64,000 nt of DNA, taken from Schistocephalus solidus. Taxonomy: Eukaryota > Platyhelminthes > Cestoda > Diphyllobothriidea > Diphyllobothriidae. Numbering within the stretch: position 1 is the first letter of the stretch; each line of letters begins with the position of its first letter. Location: the NCBI GenBank assembly GCA_017591395.1, contig WEDG01002901.1, forward strand, positions 186,001 to 250,000, in the 5' to 3' direction. Shown one piece after another: positions 44,650-55,489 of the stretch. Below the pieces are notes generated by a model. That model was not told the DNA's origin. It saw only the letters and a program-made list of their open reading frames with translations, and did no database searches. The position numbers and the translations under genes are program-made.

Positions 44650-46735
44650 TTAGTTCTCAGCGGTGAGATTTTATAAAAAGAGATAAACAGGAAAGGAAGT
44701 CTTTGGAAGAAATTTTGCAAATCCAATAAATATGATGCCGTTCAAGCAAACTAAATTCAAAGAACAAGACTAAAAGCTTGATTTTCAAAAGACGATGGAT
44801 TACGAGAGGGATTTGCTACAGCGAGCAGTTCAAAATCCCAAATTGCTCTACAGCTTTAAACGAAAAAACACAAAACAGGGACCCGATTCCTGTTATGAGA
44901 AAGGAGGATTGTTTCGAGATATCTGAAATTAAAAACAAAGTTGAACACCTTTCACAGATCTTTCAGTCAGTTTTCACCAGAGAAGCTGTTTTTACTCCAA
45001 CTAGTTACAAGAATATGGGAGCGCCAATTATTAAGGATATGCTCTTTCGAGAAGAGGCAGTCTTGGAAGAACTAAAAGTCCGAGGGCATGCAAATCACTC
45101 GGCCCCGACGAGATTCCAGCAAAGCTGCTCCTTGAAATTGCTCAAGAGCTGGCCAAACCAATATCAGCTCTTTACCAGAAATCGTTCGGTCCGGAATTCT
45201 TCCTACCGACTGGAAAACAGCCCACATTACACCACTTCTTAAAAGCGGTAGTCGTGCACTTGTTAACAACTACAGGATTGTCAGCCTAACCTCAATCTGT
45301 TGCAAGGTTATGGAGAAGGTTGTCAAAAAGGACTTAATGATTTATGAAGAACCTCATAACGTCTAATCCAGTGCACAACATGGCTTTTGTAGGGGAAGAT
45401 GGTGCTTTACGATCTAATTTTATGCGAGGCAAAGCTGCAAAAAGCACTCAATGCAAACAACAGTGTGCATGTGGCTTACATTGATTCTCAGAAGGCCTTC
45501 AATAGTGTTCCGCACCCACGTCTCCTTTACAAGTTCAGAATGTCGGGTATTTGAGGCAAACTTCTTACATGAATCGAGCATTTTCTCGTTGGTCGTTCCC
45601 AAGTGTTCTCTGTAGGTGGAGCGTGATCAAAGCACACAGTCATCGAGAGTGGAGTATCACAAGGTTCAGTGCTCAGACCCATCCTATTTCTCTTGTTCAT
45701 TATGATTTTGTACAGGAATTGGACTGTGACTTTGCTATGTTTGTGGATGATATAAAAATCTGAAAATTCACCCTCAATGGTGTTGACGGTGACAATTTCA
45801 AAGACAATCTTTGTCGATTGGACGAGTGGTCCCGCAGATGTCTCTTGTCCTTCAAATTAAACAAGTGTGCGCTGCTACGTCTGGGAAATCAAAATCAGCT
45901 CACTGATATGCTAACCTGCTACTTGAATGTAATACCACTCCAAAAAACGGAAAACCAGAAGGATCTCAGCGTTTGGATGACAGAAAGACTGAAGCTATCT
46001 GCGAAATGTTGCAGGGCGGCTAAATCCGCCAATTCAAGGCTCTTAGCTTTCAAGCAAGCTTATAAAGTTTTCGATGATGACTGTTTTTCTAAAGTCTTTG
46101 GTACGTTTTTAAGACCACATTTGGATATGCAATCGAAACCTGGTGGGCGTGGACCCAACAGGACTACAACCTGCTCGAAATGGTGCAGTGGCGAGCCACA
46201 AAATAAGTAAGAGATCAAGGTGAACTGCCATATGAGATCCGCCTAAATAACCTTAATCTCTATCCTCTGTGTTGTAGGCAGTTGCGCTGAGACTTGATAC
46301 AAACCTTCCTTATCGTGCATGGCATCGGAGTGCGCAATTCTGTGTGATGAATTTTTCCAACTTGCCACTACGACTAATCTCCAAGGTCACCCATTCAAGC
46401 TACGTGTGCTCCAAGGAAGATTGGATGTGAGGAAGCATTTTCTCACCAACTGTGTCGTGAAATGGTGGAAAACCTATCTGTGGCTATTGTTATGTCCGAG
46501 TCTTTGGATGCATTCATACATTGGCTTGGTATACATATGTTGCAGCACAACGACTACTATGTGAATTATTAACCTTAACAATACCAGTGTACTACGTAAA
46601 TCTCCCTCCAGTCACTAAACTGTATCATCTTTACATTGCTTCTAATTCTTGTGATTTTAATGTGGCAAATAAGAATTTTAAAGGCATAAGCCTATTTCCA
46701 TCAAAAACCCTGAACTAAACGTAGAAATTCCAAAA
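44650..46735 (+). mobile_element. CR1-like LINE, decayed and 5'-truncated
   Basis: Starts in the connector (KREINRK-type sequence at about 44680) and continues through blocks in all three frames: FQSVFTREAVF, FGPEFFLPTGKQPTL-type sequence, an HGFC box near 45380, VAYIDSQKAFNSVPH-type sequence near 45480, LFIMILYRNWTVTLLCLWMI-type palm remnants near 45720, RLLSFKLNKCALLRLGNQ, LSVWMTERLK, and the LERVQ/RQLR regions. The 3' UTR retains CCTATTT near 46691 and CTGAAC. The closest relative in the window is the copy at 6863-8085. Confidence 0.75.
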
Positions 46736-47189
46736 AATGGAATAAAATGTTGTGATTGATTGGGAAACTAGTAGGAAAGAAAATTGAACAAAATTTATTC
46801 ATAATTGTGCCAAGTAATTATGTTTATTGTACGCTGTTATGTATAATATTTTTTTAGAAAGCGAAATTATAGCAAACGATACACCCTGTTTTAACTCATC
46901 ATTTGGTCTTTTTCGATTGGCTATTATGGTATACAATAATTGTCTAAAATAATCATGCGCGCTTGTAACGGACCCGAACTACCCGTGTTGTTTTAAGCAG
47001 ACCCTCTTCCGTTTTTGTAGACGGGCTGTAAAAATCGACACGCAACAACGATCGGACACGCCGCTGCCGCTCGATGAGTCGTTTCTACCTATCGCCCCTT
47101 CGTCGTTTAAACTATAATCGCTTTCCATTTATCTCATTATTTACATTCATTATATCGAGATTATTGTTCACATATATTGTACACATCGC

Positions 47190-47272
47190 CTTAACTTATC
47201 CCATATATACCATCGTTATATTGAAAATAAAAGAATTTTTTTATAACGATGGTATATATGGGATAAGTTAAG
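47190..47272. repeat. Perfect 31-bp hairpin at the MITE centre
   Basis: 47190-47220 and 47242-47272 are exact inverted copies (CTTAACTTATCCCATATATA...) around a 21-bp A/T-rich loop. Confidence 0.97.
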
Positions 47273-47284
47273 CCCTAATAACAA

Positions 47285-47361
47285 TTCGGACGCGAGGGTA
47301 CGAATTTTCGGACGCGAATCGGATCCAACCATGACTACGAATTCGGACGCGAATCGGATCC
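47285..47361 (+). repeat. Subterminal direct repeats of the transposon
   Basis: TTCGGACGCGA occurs at 47285, 47307 and 47342. The last two extend to an identical 20-mer ending in ATCGGATCC. The outer parts GTACGAATTTTCGG and CCGAAAATTCGTAT are also inverted to each other. Clustered subterminal repeats often bind transposase. Confidence 0.85.
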
Positions 47362-47583
47362 GAAAATTCGTATCTCGTTTTTCAACCGCACAGCGGAACC
47401 CCTTACTCCTTTGGTTGACGCCCATCCTAGCTAAACGGTTAACAAACGATCCCCATTACATTCTAATCGAATGGTTATTAATGATAAAGGTGACTCACGG
47501 AAGACTGAGTGAGCAATTATAATGTATTTTGTTTAAAAATATGCAAAGCGTAAGTGCACAAAAATAAATCATATAAATTTCTC

Positions 47584-48646
47584 CTAATCAGTAGTCCTGT
47601 GTTGATGGACCCGGCAATCCCTCAGCCGTTTCATGAGGTATCTACCCTGTAATGAAAAGACAATAAAATTTGTGATGGTGAGTAAGCAATGCGCATGTTT
47701 TTATGTAGTTAATGTTTGTATACAACGTTGATAATTAAAATCTACTTACCATCAGCACAGTGCCTTGGGTTGCCTTTAAGCCCCTTTTCTGCAGTCGGTC
47801 ATATGCCTTTTTAAAGGCATTTTTTAAAGATCGTTCCAGCTGAAATTTATCCGCCTTTTGCGGAATATTCCAAAGATTGAACACGTCTGCGGTGCACATG
47901 AATTAGTTAATAAGGAGAAATTTCTTACCCAAAAGAATTACGTTTAAAGGGGAAAGGAAAAATGCCTTCTTGTCCTGGTGCCGACCGTAGAAAGTTAATC
48001 GGTAGGTCACCTCATCGGCGAAGAGGACTGTGAAAACGCGATCAGCAAAATTGCTGACGCTATCGCCGCCAAGGGAGGCCAAATGGGTAACCTAGTTAGA
48101 TGGTAAGTAATGTCCAGCCAACCTACCAATTCCTGCCTAAATGCTCTGTCTGCGACGGCTTTGGTCAGGGCATCTACTTCTTCAAGGGTCGACATTTGCT
48201 GTACAATCGGACCTCTTGCAGTAGGCTGGGGCGCATGTGTGCCGCAGGTACCAATGTGCTCATCCAGCCGATGCCGTGTGGCCGCCACCACTTTCAAAGC
48301 CTGCATAAAGTCTTATTTGTTGCATTTGGCTTTGCATTATCCATCTAAGACTTGCTTTGATGGCTGATCGGCCACGTCGCGTCTTTCGTTTGCGCCGAAT
48401 CACGTCTAGGAAGATTATCTATGGAAGGTAATGGCTTATCCGCATGCGGAGGAGACTGGGCAATAGGCATAGTGATGCTGGAACCGCTGCTACCAGATGA
48501 ATTGTCCTAAAAAAGGTCACGGTGGTAATTGTTCTGCGTACCGATGACGACGAGAGGGACAGGATGTTCGTAACGAAAACGTTGGAATCTATAGGACATT
48601 TCTTAGTCCTTCTGGGACGCCCAGTATGAAATCCATCGTCAGACAT
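47584..48646 (-). CDS. DUF4806-like accessory protein gene of the transposon (multi-exon)
   Basis: Four 3' exons join in phase on the minus strand: about 48305-48127 (MSTLEEVDALTKAVADRAFR), 48091-47929 (VTHLASLGGDSVSNFADRVF and FADEVTYRLTFYGRHQDKKA), 47886-47750 (DVFNLWNIPQKADKFQLERS) and 47646-47584 (GRYLMKRLRDCRVHQHRTTD then TAG). Introns are GT-AG, of 35, 42 and 103 bp. The pattern of an L-x-E-E-V-x-x-L helix, an F-R-x-x-L helix, L-x-x-x-G-G, and F-x-G-R-x-x-x-K-K-A-F resembles DUF4806, a domain of unknown function. Upstream exons (MSDDGFHTGRPRRTKKCPID near 48646 and a Ser/Pro-rich segment near 48500) are likely, but their joins are unresolved. No stop breaks the four exons. A partner role for the transposase is inference from position. 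Confidence 0.55.
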
Positions 48647-48902
48647 AATGAGCTACAACCCAACAGGAAAAATAGGGATTAGGAATGCAAAAACTATCTA
48701 ATCATTCACTGCCTCCCTTCACTGTCCACGAATCAATAGCTGCGGGACTGTTGGGTTGTAGGATTGGTGGACAGCGACCGTTGAACGGTGAGAGTTACAG
48801 TGAGAAAAAAAGTTAGTACGAGAATATGAGGGAATGTTACCGTCTGACGAATTCTTCAAAATATTTATCATGTCTACGGCATGCTTGGCTGATTCCATGA
48901 TG

Positions 48903-50913
48903 TCAGTCCTCCGTGTCCCATCGTCCATTGATTTCGATTAAGACCAGGTGACCGTTTAAGGGGAAGCATGCGTATTTCCGAACGGTGGACGGCAATGGGC
49001 TTGTTTTGAGTACGCTCCCTAATGTAGCTTTATAAACGTTAATAAATGACGAGTTCTCAGGATAATCAAAAAAATCCTCGACATTTTCATACTCTACAAA
49101 CACTAAGCCTATGTCGCCACTCGAATAGCGGACAATATTCTGCACACATACTAATTTATCGCCTACCATAAGTGACCCATTTGATGACGTCGTACCAACT
49201 ATTACGATTTTGTTCTTAATATACCGAAACTGTGTAAACGAACCACCAGATGGTGGTAGTGGCCCGTCGCGGTGTTCATAGGAAGAAGTCCATTCTGATA
49301 GACCACTTAACGGCCGCTGCTCGGCCTGCAATTCTCCTAGCCTACGGACAACTTGCTGAAGTGGCTGTGATGGTTTCCTAAGCATGCGCTTCATTTTTCC
49401 TCGATAACTTTCAAATGGAAAAGACGAGAAACTATCAAGGGGACCATGTCGTTGGACATCAACTGGTAGATGAACAATGCTGTGAACATTGTACACCATT
49501 TCCGACTTACCATATAAGGACGAATATTTTTCTACAAACATTTTCAACAGTTGCCTACAGTAGGGCACCCATTCTTTGCACGAATGGGGACGAACAAGAC
49601 AGTGTATTGCCGTGAACAATAGTAAAAAGTGCTTCCAATATCTTTTGTGAAGGACATCTTTAAGGACGACTATACCGGTGTACAGTAGAAACTGACGCAG
49701 TTCAGTGCCCTTCCAGGTATCGTAATCAGTAAAAGACCTTGCGCGCTGTGAAAATTCCCGTGGCAAGTAGGCATTAAGTGACTTTAATCTATCATTCACC
49801 TTAGATATTGCCTCAGGCGACAACCGGAAATGAACTTCTCTTGGACTTTTCAGCCACAAGTTAAGAATACGTCGCATTACACCCAGGTAAACTAAATGTA
49901 GAGGATCTAACGGAAAGGAAGTAATAAGTCCCACCTTACATGCTAGCAATGGTGAAGTACCGATACGATGGCAGTCATCTATTACGGAGAGGAAATCGGC
50001 GTCCGTCCTCAAACGCTCTGAGACGCTATCATATACTACTTTATCTACGTAATCGCCTTTAACACAACACCTCTCACCGCCATAATAGGCGTTCACATTC
50101 TTAATTTGCTTAATAAAAGCTCTCGCTGGAGCATTGCATATTACAGCTGCTAAACGAAACCCAAGGGACCTCTTGATATGTTCGACACGCAGACCATCTC
50201 TGGCCCAAGATTTTAACTCTTTAGCGTGCGGCGTACAAAGTTTGTACATCTGAGGGCTTTCCATAGCCACAGTAAATTCCCACAACGAATATTTCACTAA
50301 CAAAGGGCTCCATGATTCTACCTAGGATAGGCCAAAACCCGCGCTTAGTTTTCTTATGTATGGGCAGCCCATCAATAGCTTAATAAGTTACAACACTGTT
50401 GCCTATAAGACGCCTGGTAGGGTCTCGAAACTGCTCAGTTAACTGTTTTACAAGTCCTAAATGAACGTACTCACCACTGCCCATTGCCATTGCCGTTGAA
50501 ACATCACTTACCCCACCCAACAGCGTTCGTGCGTCTGCAGGAAGGTCCGAGGTCAGCCGTCTGATAATTTTCAGAAGACTGCTGAGATGAATCAATGGTA
50601 TACGCGAGCGTATTGCCCATGAACTCATAGCCTCTCGAACCGTAGGTTTCTCTTCAATTGTGGGTGTGCTTGAAGATTATTTTGCGGCCATGTCAGATAT
50701 ATCTGACGTCCAGCTTGTCTCCTCATAAACAGAGGAAATCACAGAGTCGGAGTCATCATATGAGGATCTAGAGGAAGAGGTCAGATGCCACGACCATGAA
50801 GATGAGTCAGACGGATACATTTCCCTCATATTCTCGGCAATTTGACGTAAATCAGCAAGAAAGCCTTTCAAGGCACGTCTAGTAAGTGTACTCTCAGATA
50901 CTGCTCTAAACAT
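48903..50913 (-). pseudogene. Tnp_2-like transposase
   Basis: The N-terminus (MFRAVSESTLTRRALKGFLA, an acidic Ser-rich stretch, then LPADARTLLGG and MGSGEYVHLGLVKQL) is in one frame from 50913, with stops at about 50678 and 50381. AIDGLPIHKKTKRGFWPILG then leads, after a frame change near 50250, into an intact 466-codon frame ending at 48903. That part has VICNAPARAFIKQIKNVNAY, GERCCVKG, GLITSFPLDPLHLVYLGVMR, FLLYTGIVVL, SLYGKSEMVYNVHSIVHLPV, FSSFPFESYRGKMKRML and KPSQPLQQVVRRL. These match a family of animal Tnp_2/transposase-domain proteins I recall, with Asp in FPLD and normally Asp in C-D-A-P-A-R. Here that residue is Asn. It would cut and paste the element in the nucleus, but this copy looks dead. 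Confidence 0.75.
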
Positions 50914-51408
50914 TCTGCAAAAAAACGGTCATTATAGACAGAACAGGGGTGCAGGCAGTTAAGCGACCGCGTAGCAGCACGACTGCACAGGAAATGGCGT
51001 GGCACGGCGCGCGCGGGATTGACCGCTCAGTGCCCGATCGATTTGCCAATACCGAGGCGCGCATTCTTTTGCGCCCTTAGCGACATTTCATCGAGGTGCA
51101 CTAGCAACCAATCAAATTCCAGATGCGATTGACGTACGACCGTTCGAGCCTCGAATCGTATTTCATTGCTATTAGGGAGGCGATGTGTACAATATATGTG
51201 AACAATAATCTCGATATAATGAATGTAAATAATACGATAAATGGAAAGCGATTATAGTTTAAACGACGAAGGGGCGATAGATAGAAACGACTTATCGAGC
51301 GGCGGCGGCGTGTCCGATCGTTGGCGCGTGTCGATTTTTACAGCCCGTCTACAAAAACGGAAGAGGGTCTGCTTAAAACAACACGGGTAGTTCGGGTCCG
51401 TTACACGC

Positions 51409-51712
51409 TGTAACGAACCCCAGTTCCGACAAATGTTTGAATGGGCTGGGAGTACTTTTCGCGTGGATCCTGGATAAGGATGGAGTGATGAGATGTCGGT
51501 GAAGATGCCGGTGCCCCCTCCCACTCTCGAACGCTGACCCCCATCCCCACGAGTACCGTCGCCGCTTATCCTTCGCTACCCTCCGTTCAATGTCAGCATC
51601 CCCTCGTCCCGACCTTGCAGTTGCCCACAGCGTTGCACTCCCACCGGTTATCCAAAAGACATGACGTAATTCCCCCCACTCCAAAAGGGATATCGCCTCA
51701 TGTAACGCTCCC
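51409..51712 (-). repeat. Dispersed repeat family C, reverse copy
   Basis: Minus-strand blocks GGATAACCGGTGGGAGTGCA, GCGCTGTGG-like CGCTGTGGGCAACTGCAAGG, GGGGTCAGCGTTCGAGAGTG and CACCGGCATCTTCACCGACA also occur in order on the + strand at 60865-61170 and 60310-60545. Both ends show TGTAACG. No coding potential was recognised. Confidence 0.75.
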
Positions 51713-53756
51713 TTCTTTATTTTCCATTGTACCCTTTCATACCTTTATATCCTTCTTTATAGTAGAATCAATTTCCAAAATTTCGGCCGTTCCTTCTAAT
51801 GACTGTTGCGTTTGAGTGCTCGGCATGGTGCTTAGACCCTGTTCAATATGCGCATCGTCTTATAACGACCACAGGTGCGTTATTCGCCCGTGTGTGTGTG
51901 CAAACCTCGAAGTCTTCGGCCGCTACAGCGCTCAGGTTGGTGTTGTGCGCGGCTTGTTGTTCGTCGCCGTGGATGCGGGAGTACGCATGTCGTTAGTTGT
52001 TTGGCGGACTTTCACATCCAGTGGTGTTATCCGCGGATTCAAATTGGAATAATTTTTCGTACCACTTCTTAATCATAGACCTCCAAGTGCGGTTTTTACT
52101 GTCGGCCATGGCTTGCCTAAAGCTACGCGCGCGCTCGCCGTAACAGAGCACACCGTCGTCAATTCAGGGGCGATACAGATTTAGGTAGCAGAGTAGTTGA
52201 CAATCTGATTAGTAGTTGGGGTGGCCCTTTCTGGAGAAGGACGTGCATGGGCGCAGCCTAATACTTTCACCCTAATAGTATAGATATGTCGATTTTTGTC
52301 AATATATAGCCATTGACGTGGATCGCTCTGTTCCACGTCCAAAGCTTTAGACTAGCAACTTTGGTGCCACAGTAACACACAACTTGTTGGCAAAATGTTA
52401 TCAGGCTAGCAGTCTACCTCACCTCGGCGGCATTATGCCGACGATTTGTCCGCTACCCTGGTGTCAAAGTCGTTTTGGTTGCGTGACGGCATGAACCGCG
52501 TCAACGACTTATCCGAGCACGAACTACTGTCTCGGTCAGTCCGGGCTTGGCGACTCTGGCTAGTCCTTGCATTGACGAAAATTGGCCGTTACTTTGCTAC
52601 CTGAGTAAGTAATTGTCCCATTCTGATGACTTTTTTCCTCATCCAAAATCGGTCGTTTGAAAGGCTTTGACCCTTGAGTAACGCTTATAGGGATAAGCAT
52701 ACATTTAATGCGAATCCAGACTCTTATTTAGCGCTTTCGGTGCCGTAAATTGTGCTGCGCAGCGGTTCCAGCCTTATATTACAAAACCATCCATTAGTCA
52801 GCCAACCCATCGGATCCGACGTGGGGAGGAAAGTGCACCGTCCCACTTAATTATTGCATACACAAGGAAGTTTTCAGCTCGTCAAAGTAAGCATCGCATT
52901 ATTGTTTTTCGAGGAGATGTGAAAATAACAATCCTCGACTGTGTGCTATGCCATGTCTGAATAGTTGTAACTCTTTCCATTATGCGCCTATAATTTTTGT
53001 TCTCAGCATGTTGATGGAGCGCTGCTCTTTCAACTCTGCAGTTAATCACACGGGAAGTATCCTGTCTAGACGATGACTTTATTCCGTTCAGTCGCTGGCT
53101 AGGTTCTATCTGTGACATTTCAGTTATCTTTACCCCTCGGCGCGCGCAACACTTTCAGGCAGTCGTATTCTAAAATGTAATTAATCTAACCAAACCACAC
53201 AGTCCTCTTGTGGGTCACACGAAGCACAAGGTCCAACATGTCTCTTTTCTGCGCTTGGAACTGAGCACTGACATTATATGCCCCTCATACCTCTCGCTAT
53301 GTCCTGCGGTTGTGTTCATTTGCATGCTGTTCCTCTGAGTGTAAAACGACGTCAAGGGCTGATATGCTCTGTATATGGAATCTTGTACTTGTCCTTTCTC
53401 GATAAAAATGTTTTTCTAAAGTATTCAAGATTATGAATGACCAATGAGCCACCTTAATAAAATAGTCGGTACATTTGTTTCGCTGCTTAAGTGCAGAACA
53501 AAATAAGTTATTGTTTTGGTTGTGCGCACGCTTTCAGGCAGTTGCATAGGGGGGGATATTTTGCTCTGCCAATGTTAAATTAGGAATTTCTGGAAAAATG
53601 GTCAAAAGACCAAGTTGCTTTAAAAGCTTTCGACGTAAAAGAATCTAAACCCCTGAATTGGGTACTTTAGGCGAGCCCCATTTAAAAATTCAAGCCCTTT
53701 AGGACCATTGAGGTCAATATATAATCTTAATTCGGCATTAAAAGGTGTTTTTTCGT
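51713..53756. other. No recognised gene
   Basis: No domain, RNA or clear repeat recognised. TTTCAGGCAGT-(C/T)G occurs twice (about 53150 and 53530) without further similarity. Confidence 0.4.
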
Positions 53757-53869
53757 TTATACTTACTTGTACTTGTTAGGGCTCTGATCATGCCTGATCC
53801 AGCCAGCCTGGATGATATCACGTATTTTACCTCTCCACACGTGACGATCCGCGGCAGCAGACCTGGATG

Positions 53870-55483
53870 GCTCAACCCATTCTTTTCTTTAGCAACAGAC
53901 GTCGAAACCCGAAGGTCCAAGCACCGCTTCCATGTCTTGCCGAACTGTCGAGCCATATTTTTAGGTGACTACTTCGACGCCTCCAAGTGGGCAACGGCAC
54001 CGGATCGACAGCATTAGAACTGAGCTCTTGAGGCTGACGACAGAGGACGTGCCCAAACCACCTCATTCGTCTTTCTTGGATGGCCTGAGATATTCTCGCG
54101 ATATTGTCACAGCAGTGCGGACTGCCTCGTTTCAGACGTAGTCGGTGTACTTCACTCGAAGGATGGTCCTAAGGCAGCGATGGTCAAATATCTAAAGGAT
54201 TCGCTCATCTTCCACGTGCAAAACCCAACTTTCACAACCGTAGAGGAGGACCGATCGTACGGATGCACTATACACACGAATCTTCGGGTCGACGGAGACT
54301 TCGCATCGGGCCCATTGGCACTTTCTAAGGGTCGAGAAACCCCGGCGAGCAGTGTCGATTCGGGAGACGGGCTTACTCTGTCCATTAGACAGCATCCTCA
54401 CCCCGAGGTATTTAAAACTGTCTACTTCTTCAATTTGACAGCCATTAATTCCGAGGGTCAGGAATGCAGCTCGAAAACAATTTAGTCTTCCCAGTGTTTA
54501 TGTATAGGCCGACCGAAGTAGCGATCGCATTCACCTGCGACACCACAGACTTTAGATCATCAAAGCTTGAGGCTAGCTAGGCGATATAGGCAGCGTAGTC
54601 TAGGTCAGTCAGTCGGCGTCCGAGTGCAACTTCCAAATCAACAGAACCATGTAGGGCCCTCCCGAGAATCCAGTCAATGGTCCAGTTAAATAAAATAGGT
54701 GACAGGATGCAACCTTGTCGAACAGCAGATCGGATATCGAAGGGTTGGGAGAGATTTTTATGCATGAGGACTAACGCTGCGATGCTAGACCTTGAGCATG
54801 GCAGCGATTTGGACCGACACTATTTAGTTTCATTATTTTCTACAAGGACTCACGATAGACGGAATCGAACGCAACGGCAAAGTCAATAAAGCAGACGGCT
54901 GTCGGTTGCTGGTAACCATGACGGAATTCCAGAATGCGCCTCAGCGTGAATGTGGTCCACACATCCACACGAAGCTCGGAATCCGGCTTGATCGGGTCTC
55001 ATCCTAGAGTCACGTACAATCTGAACCCGTCTGAGAAGGATAATAGTGAAGACCTTCGAAGCAACGTCGATGAAACTTATGCTGCGGTAGTTCTCACACT
55101 TTGTCTTATCTCCATTCTTGAAGACGAGCAAGAGGATGCCTGAACCGCAGTCATTAGGAACTACTTCGTCTCTCCAAACTTGCTCAATCACCTCTTGGAG
55201 CCAGGGTGCCAGTGTCGACACAGGCCACATAGATTTCTGTGGGAATACCGTCCTCCCCGGGTGACTTGTTATTATGCAGCTTCTGTATTTCATCGGCAAC
55301 TTCTCCCTCGGAAGAGGGGTCACACCGCACTGCATAGGATGAAGAGGGATGAAGCTCAGCTGCAAAGGAGAGCGAGGGTATAATTAGTCGCTTATCAAAG
55401 TTGAGATGCTTGAAATGCTCACGTCAGCGATCGACCTTAGCCGAGTTGTCAGCAATAAAGTCACCATTCACATCGAGAACAAT
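53870..55483 (-). pseudogene. Reverse transcriptase and C-terminal part of the second RTE-like LINE
   Basis: Blocks in order on the minus strand are NGDFIADNSAKVDR, TLAPWLQEVIEQVWRDEVVP, FKNGDKTKCENYRSISFIDV, ASKVFTIILLRRVQIVRDSR, FIDFAVAFDSVYRESL, SAVRQGCILSPILFNWTIDW and LTDLDYA followed by A-Y-I-A. The last is where the palm should carry the YADD catalytic pair. Further blocks are RVYSASVRSVLLYGCESWVL, ERRMRWFGHVL and PTWRRRSS. Frame changes separate most blocks. In the visible frame, one catalytic Asp codon after Y-A reads Ala-Tyr, so this RT is doubly disabled. Confidence 0.8.
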
Positions 55484-55489
55484 CACAAA

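Larger units (their letters stand above)
47273..51177 (-). mobile_element. 3.9-kb DNA transposon with CCCTAATA ends
   Basis: Ends are CCCTAATAACAAT (47273 on) and, on the minus strand from 51177, CCCTAATAGCAAT. It interrupts the foldback MITE exactly, with AG on both sides (47271-47272 and 51178-51179) and one AG at the reconstructed empty site. It carries two minus-strand genes: a Tnp_2-like transposase (48903-50913) and a multi-exon DUF4806-like gene (47584 to about 48930). Terminal CCC and a 2-bp duplication do not fit the CACTA pattern I know, so the superfamily is uncertain. Confidence 0.85.
46960..51409. mobile_element. Foldback (palindromic) MITE split by a transposon, with CGCT duplication
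   Basis: The left arm 46964-47220 (257 bp) is the reverse complement of 47242-47272 plus 51180-51405 (31 + 226 = 257 bp), with 7 mismatches counted by eye. The hairpin loop is 47221-47241. Removing the 3905-bp insertion at 47273-51177 and one AG leaves a 535-bp near-perfect palindrome starting and ending TGTAACGGACCC. It is flanked by CGCT direct repeats at 46960-46963 and 51406-51409. No coding capacity. The arms include CGTTTAAACTATAATCGC and TAAGCAGACCCTCTTCCG. The superfamily is unknown. Confidence 0.9.
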
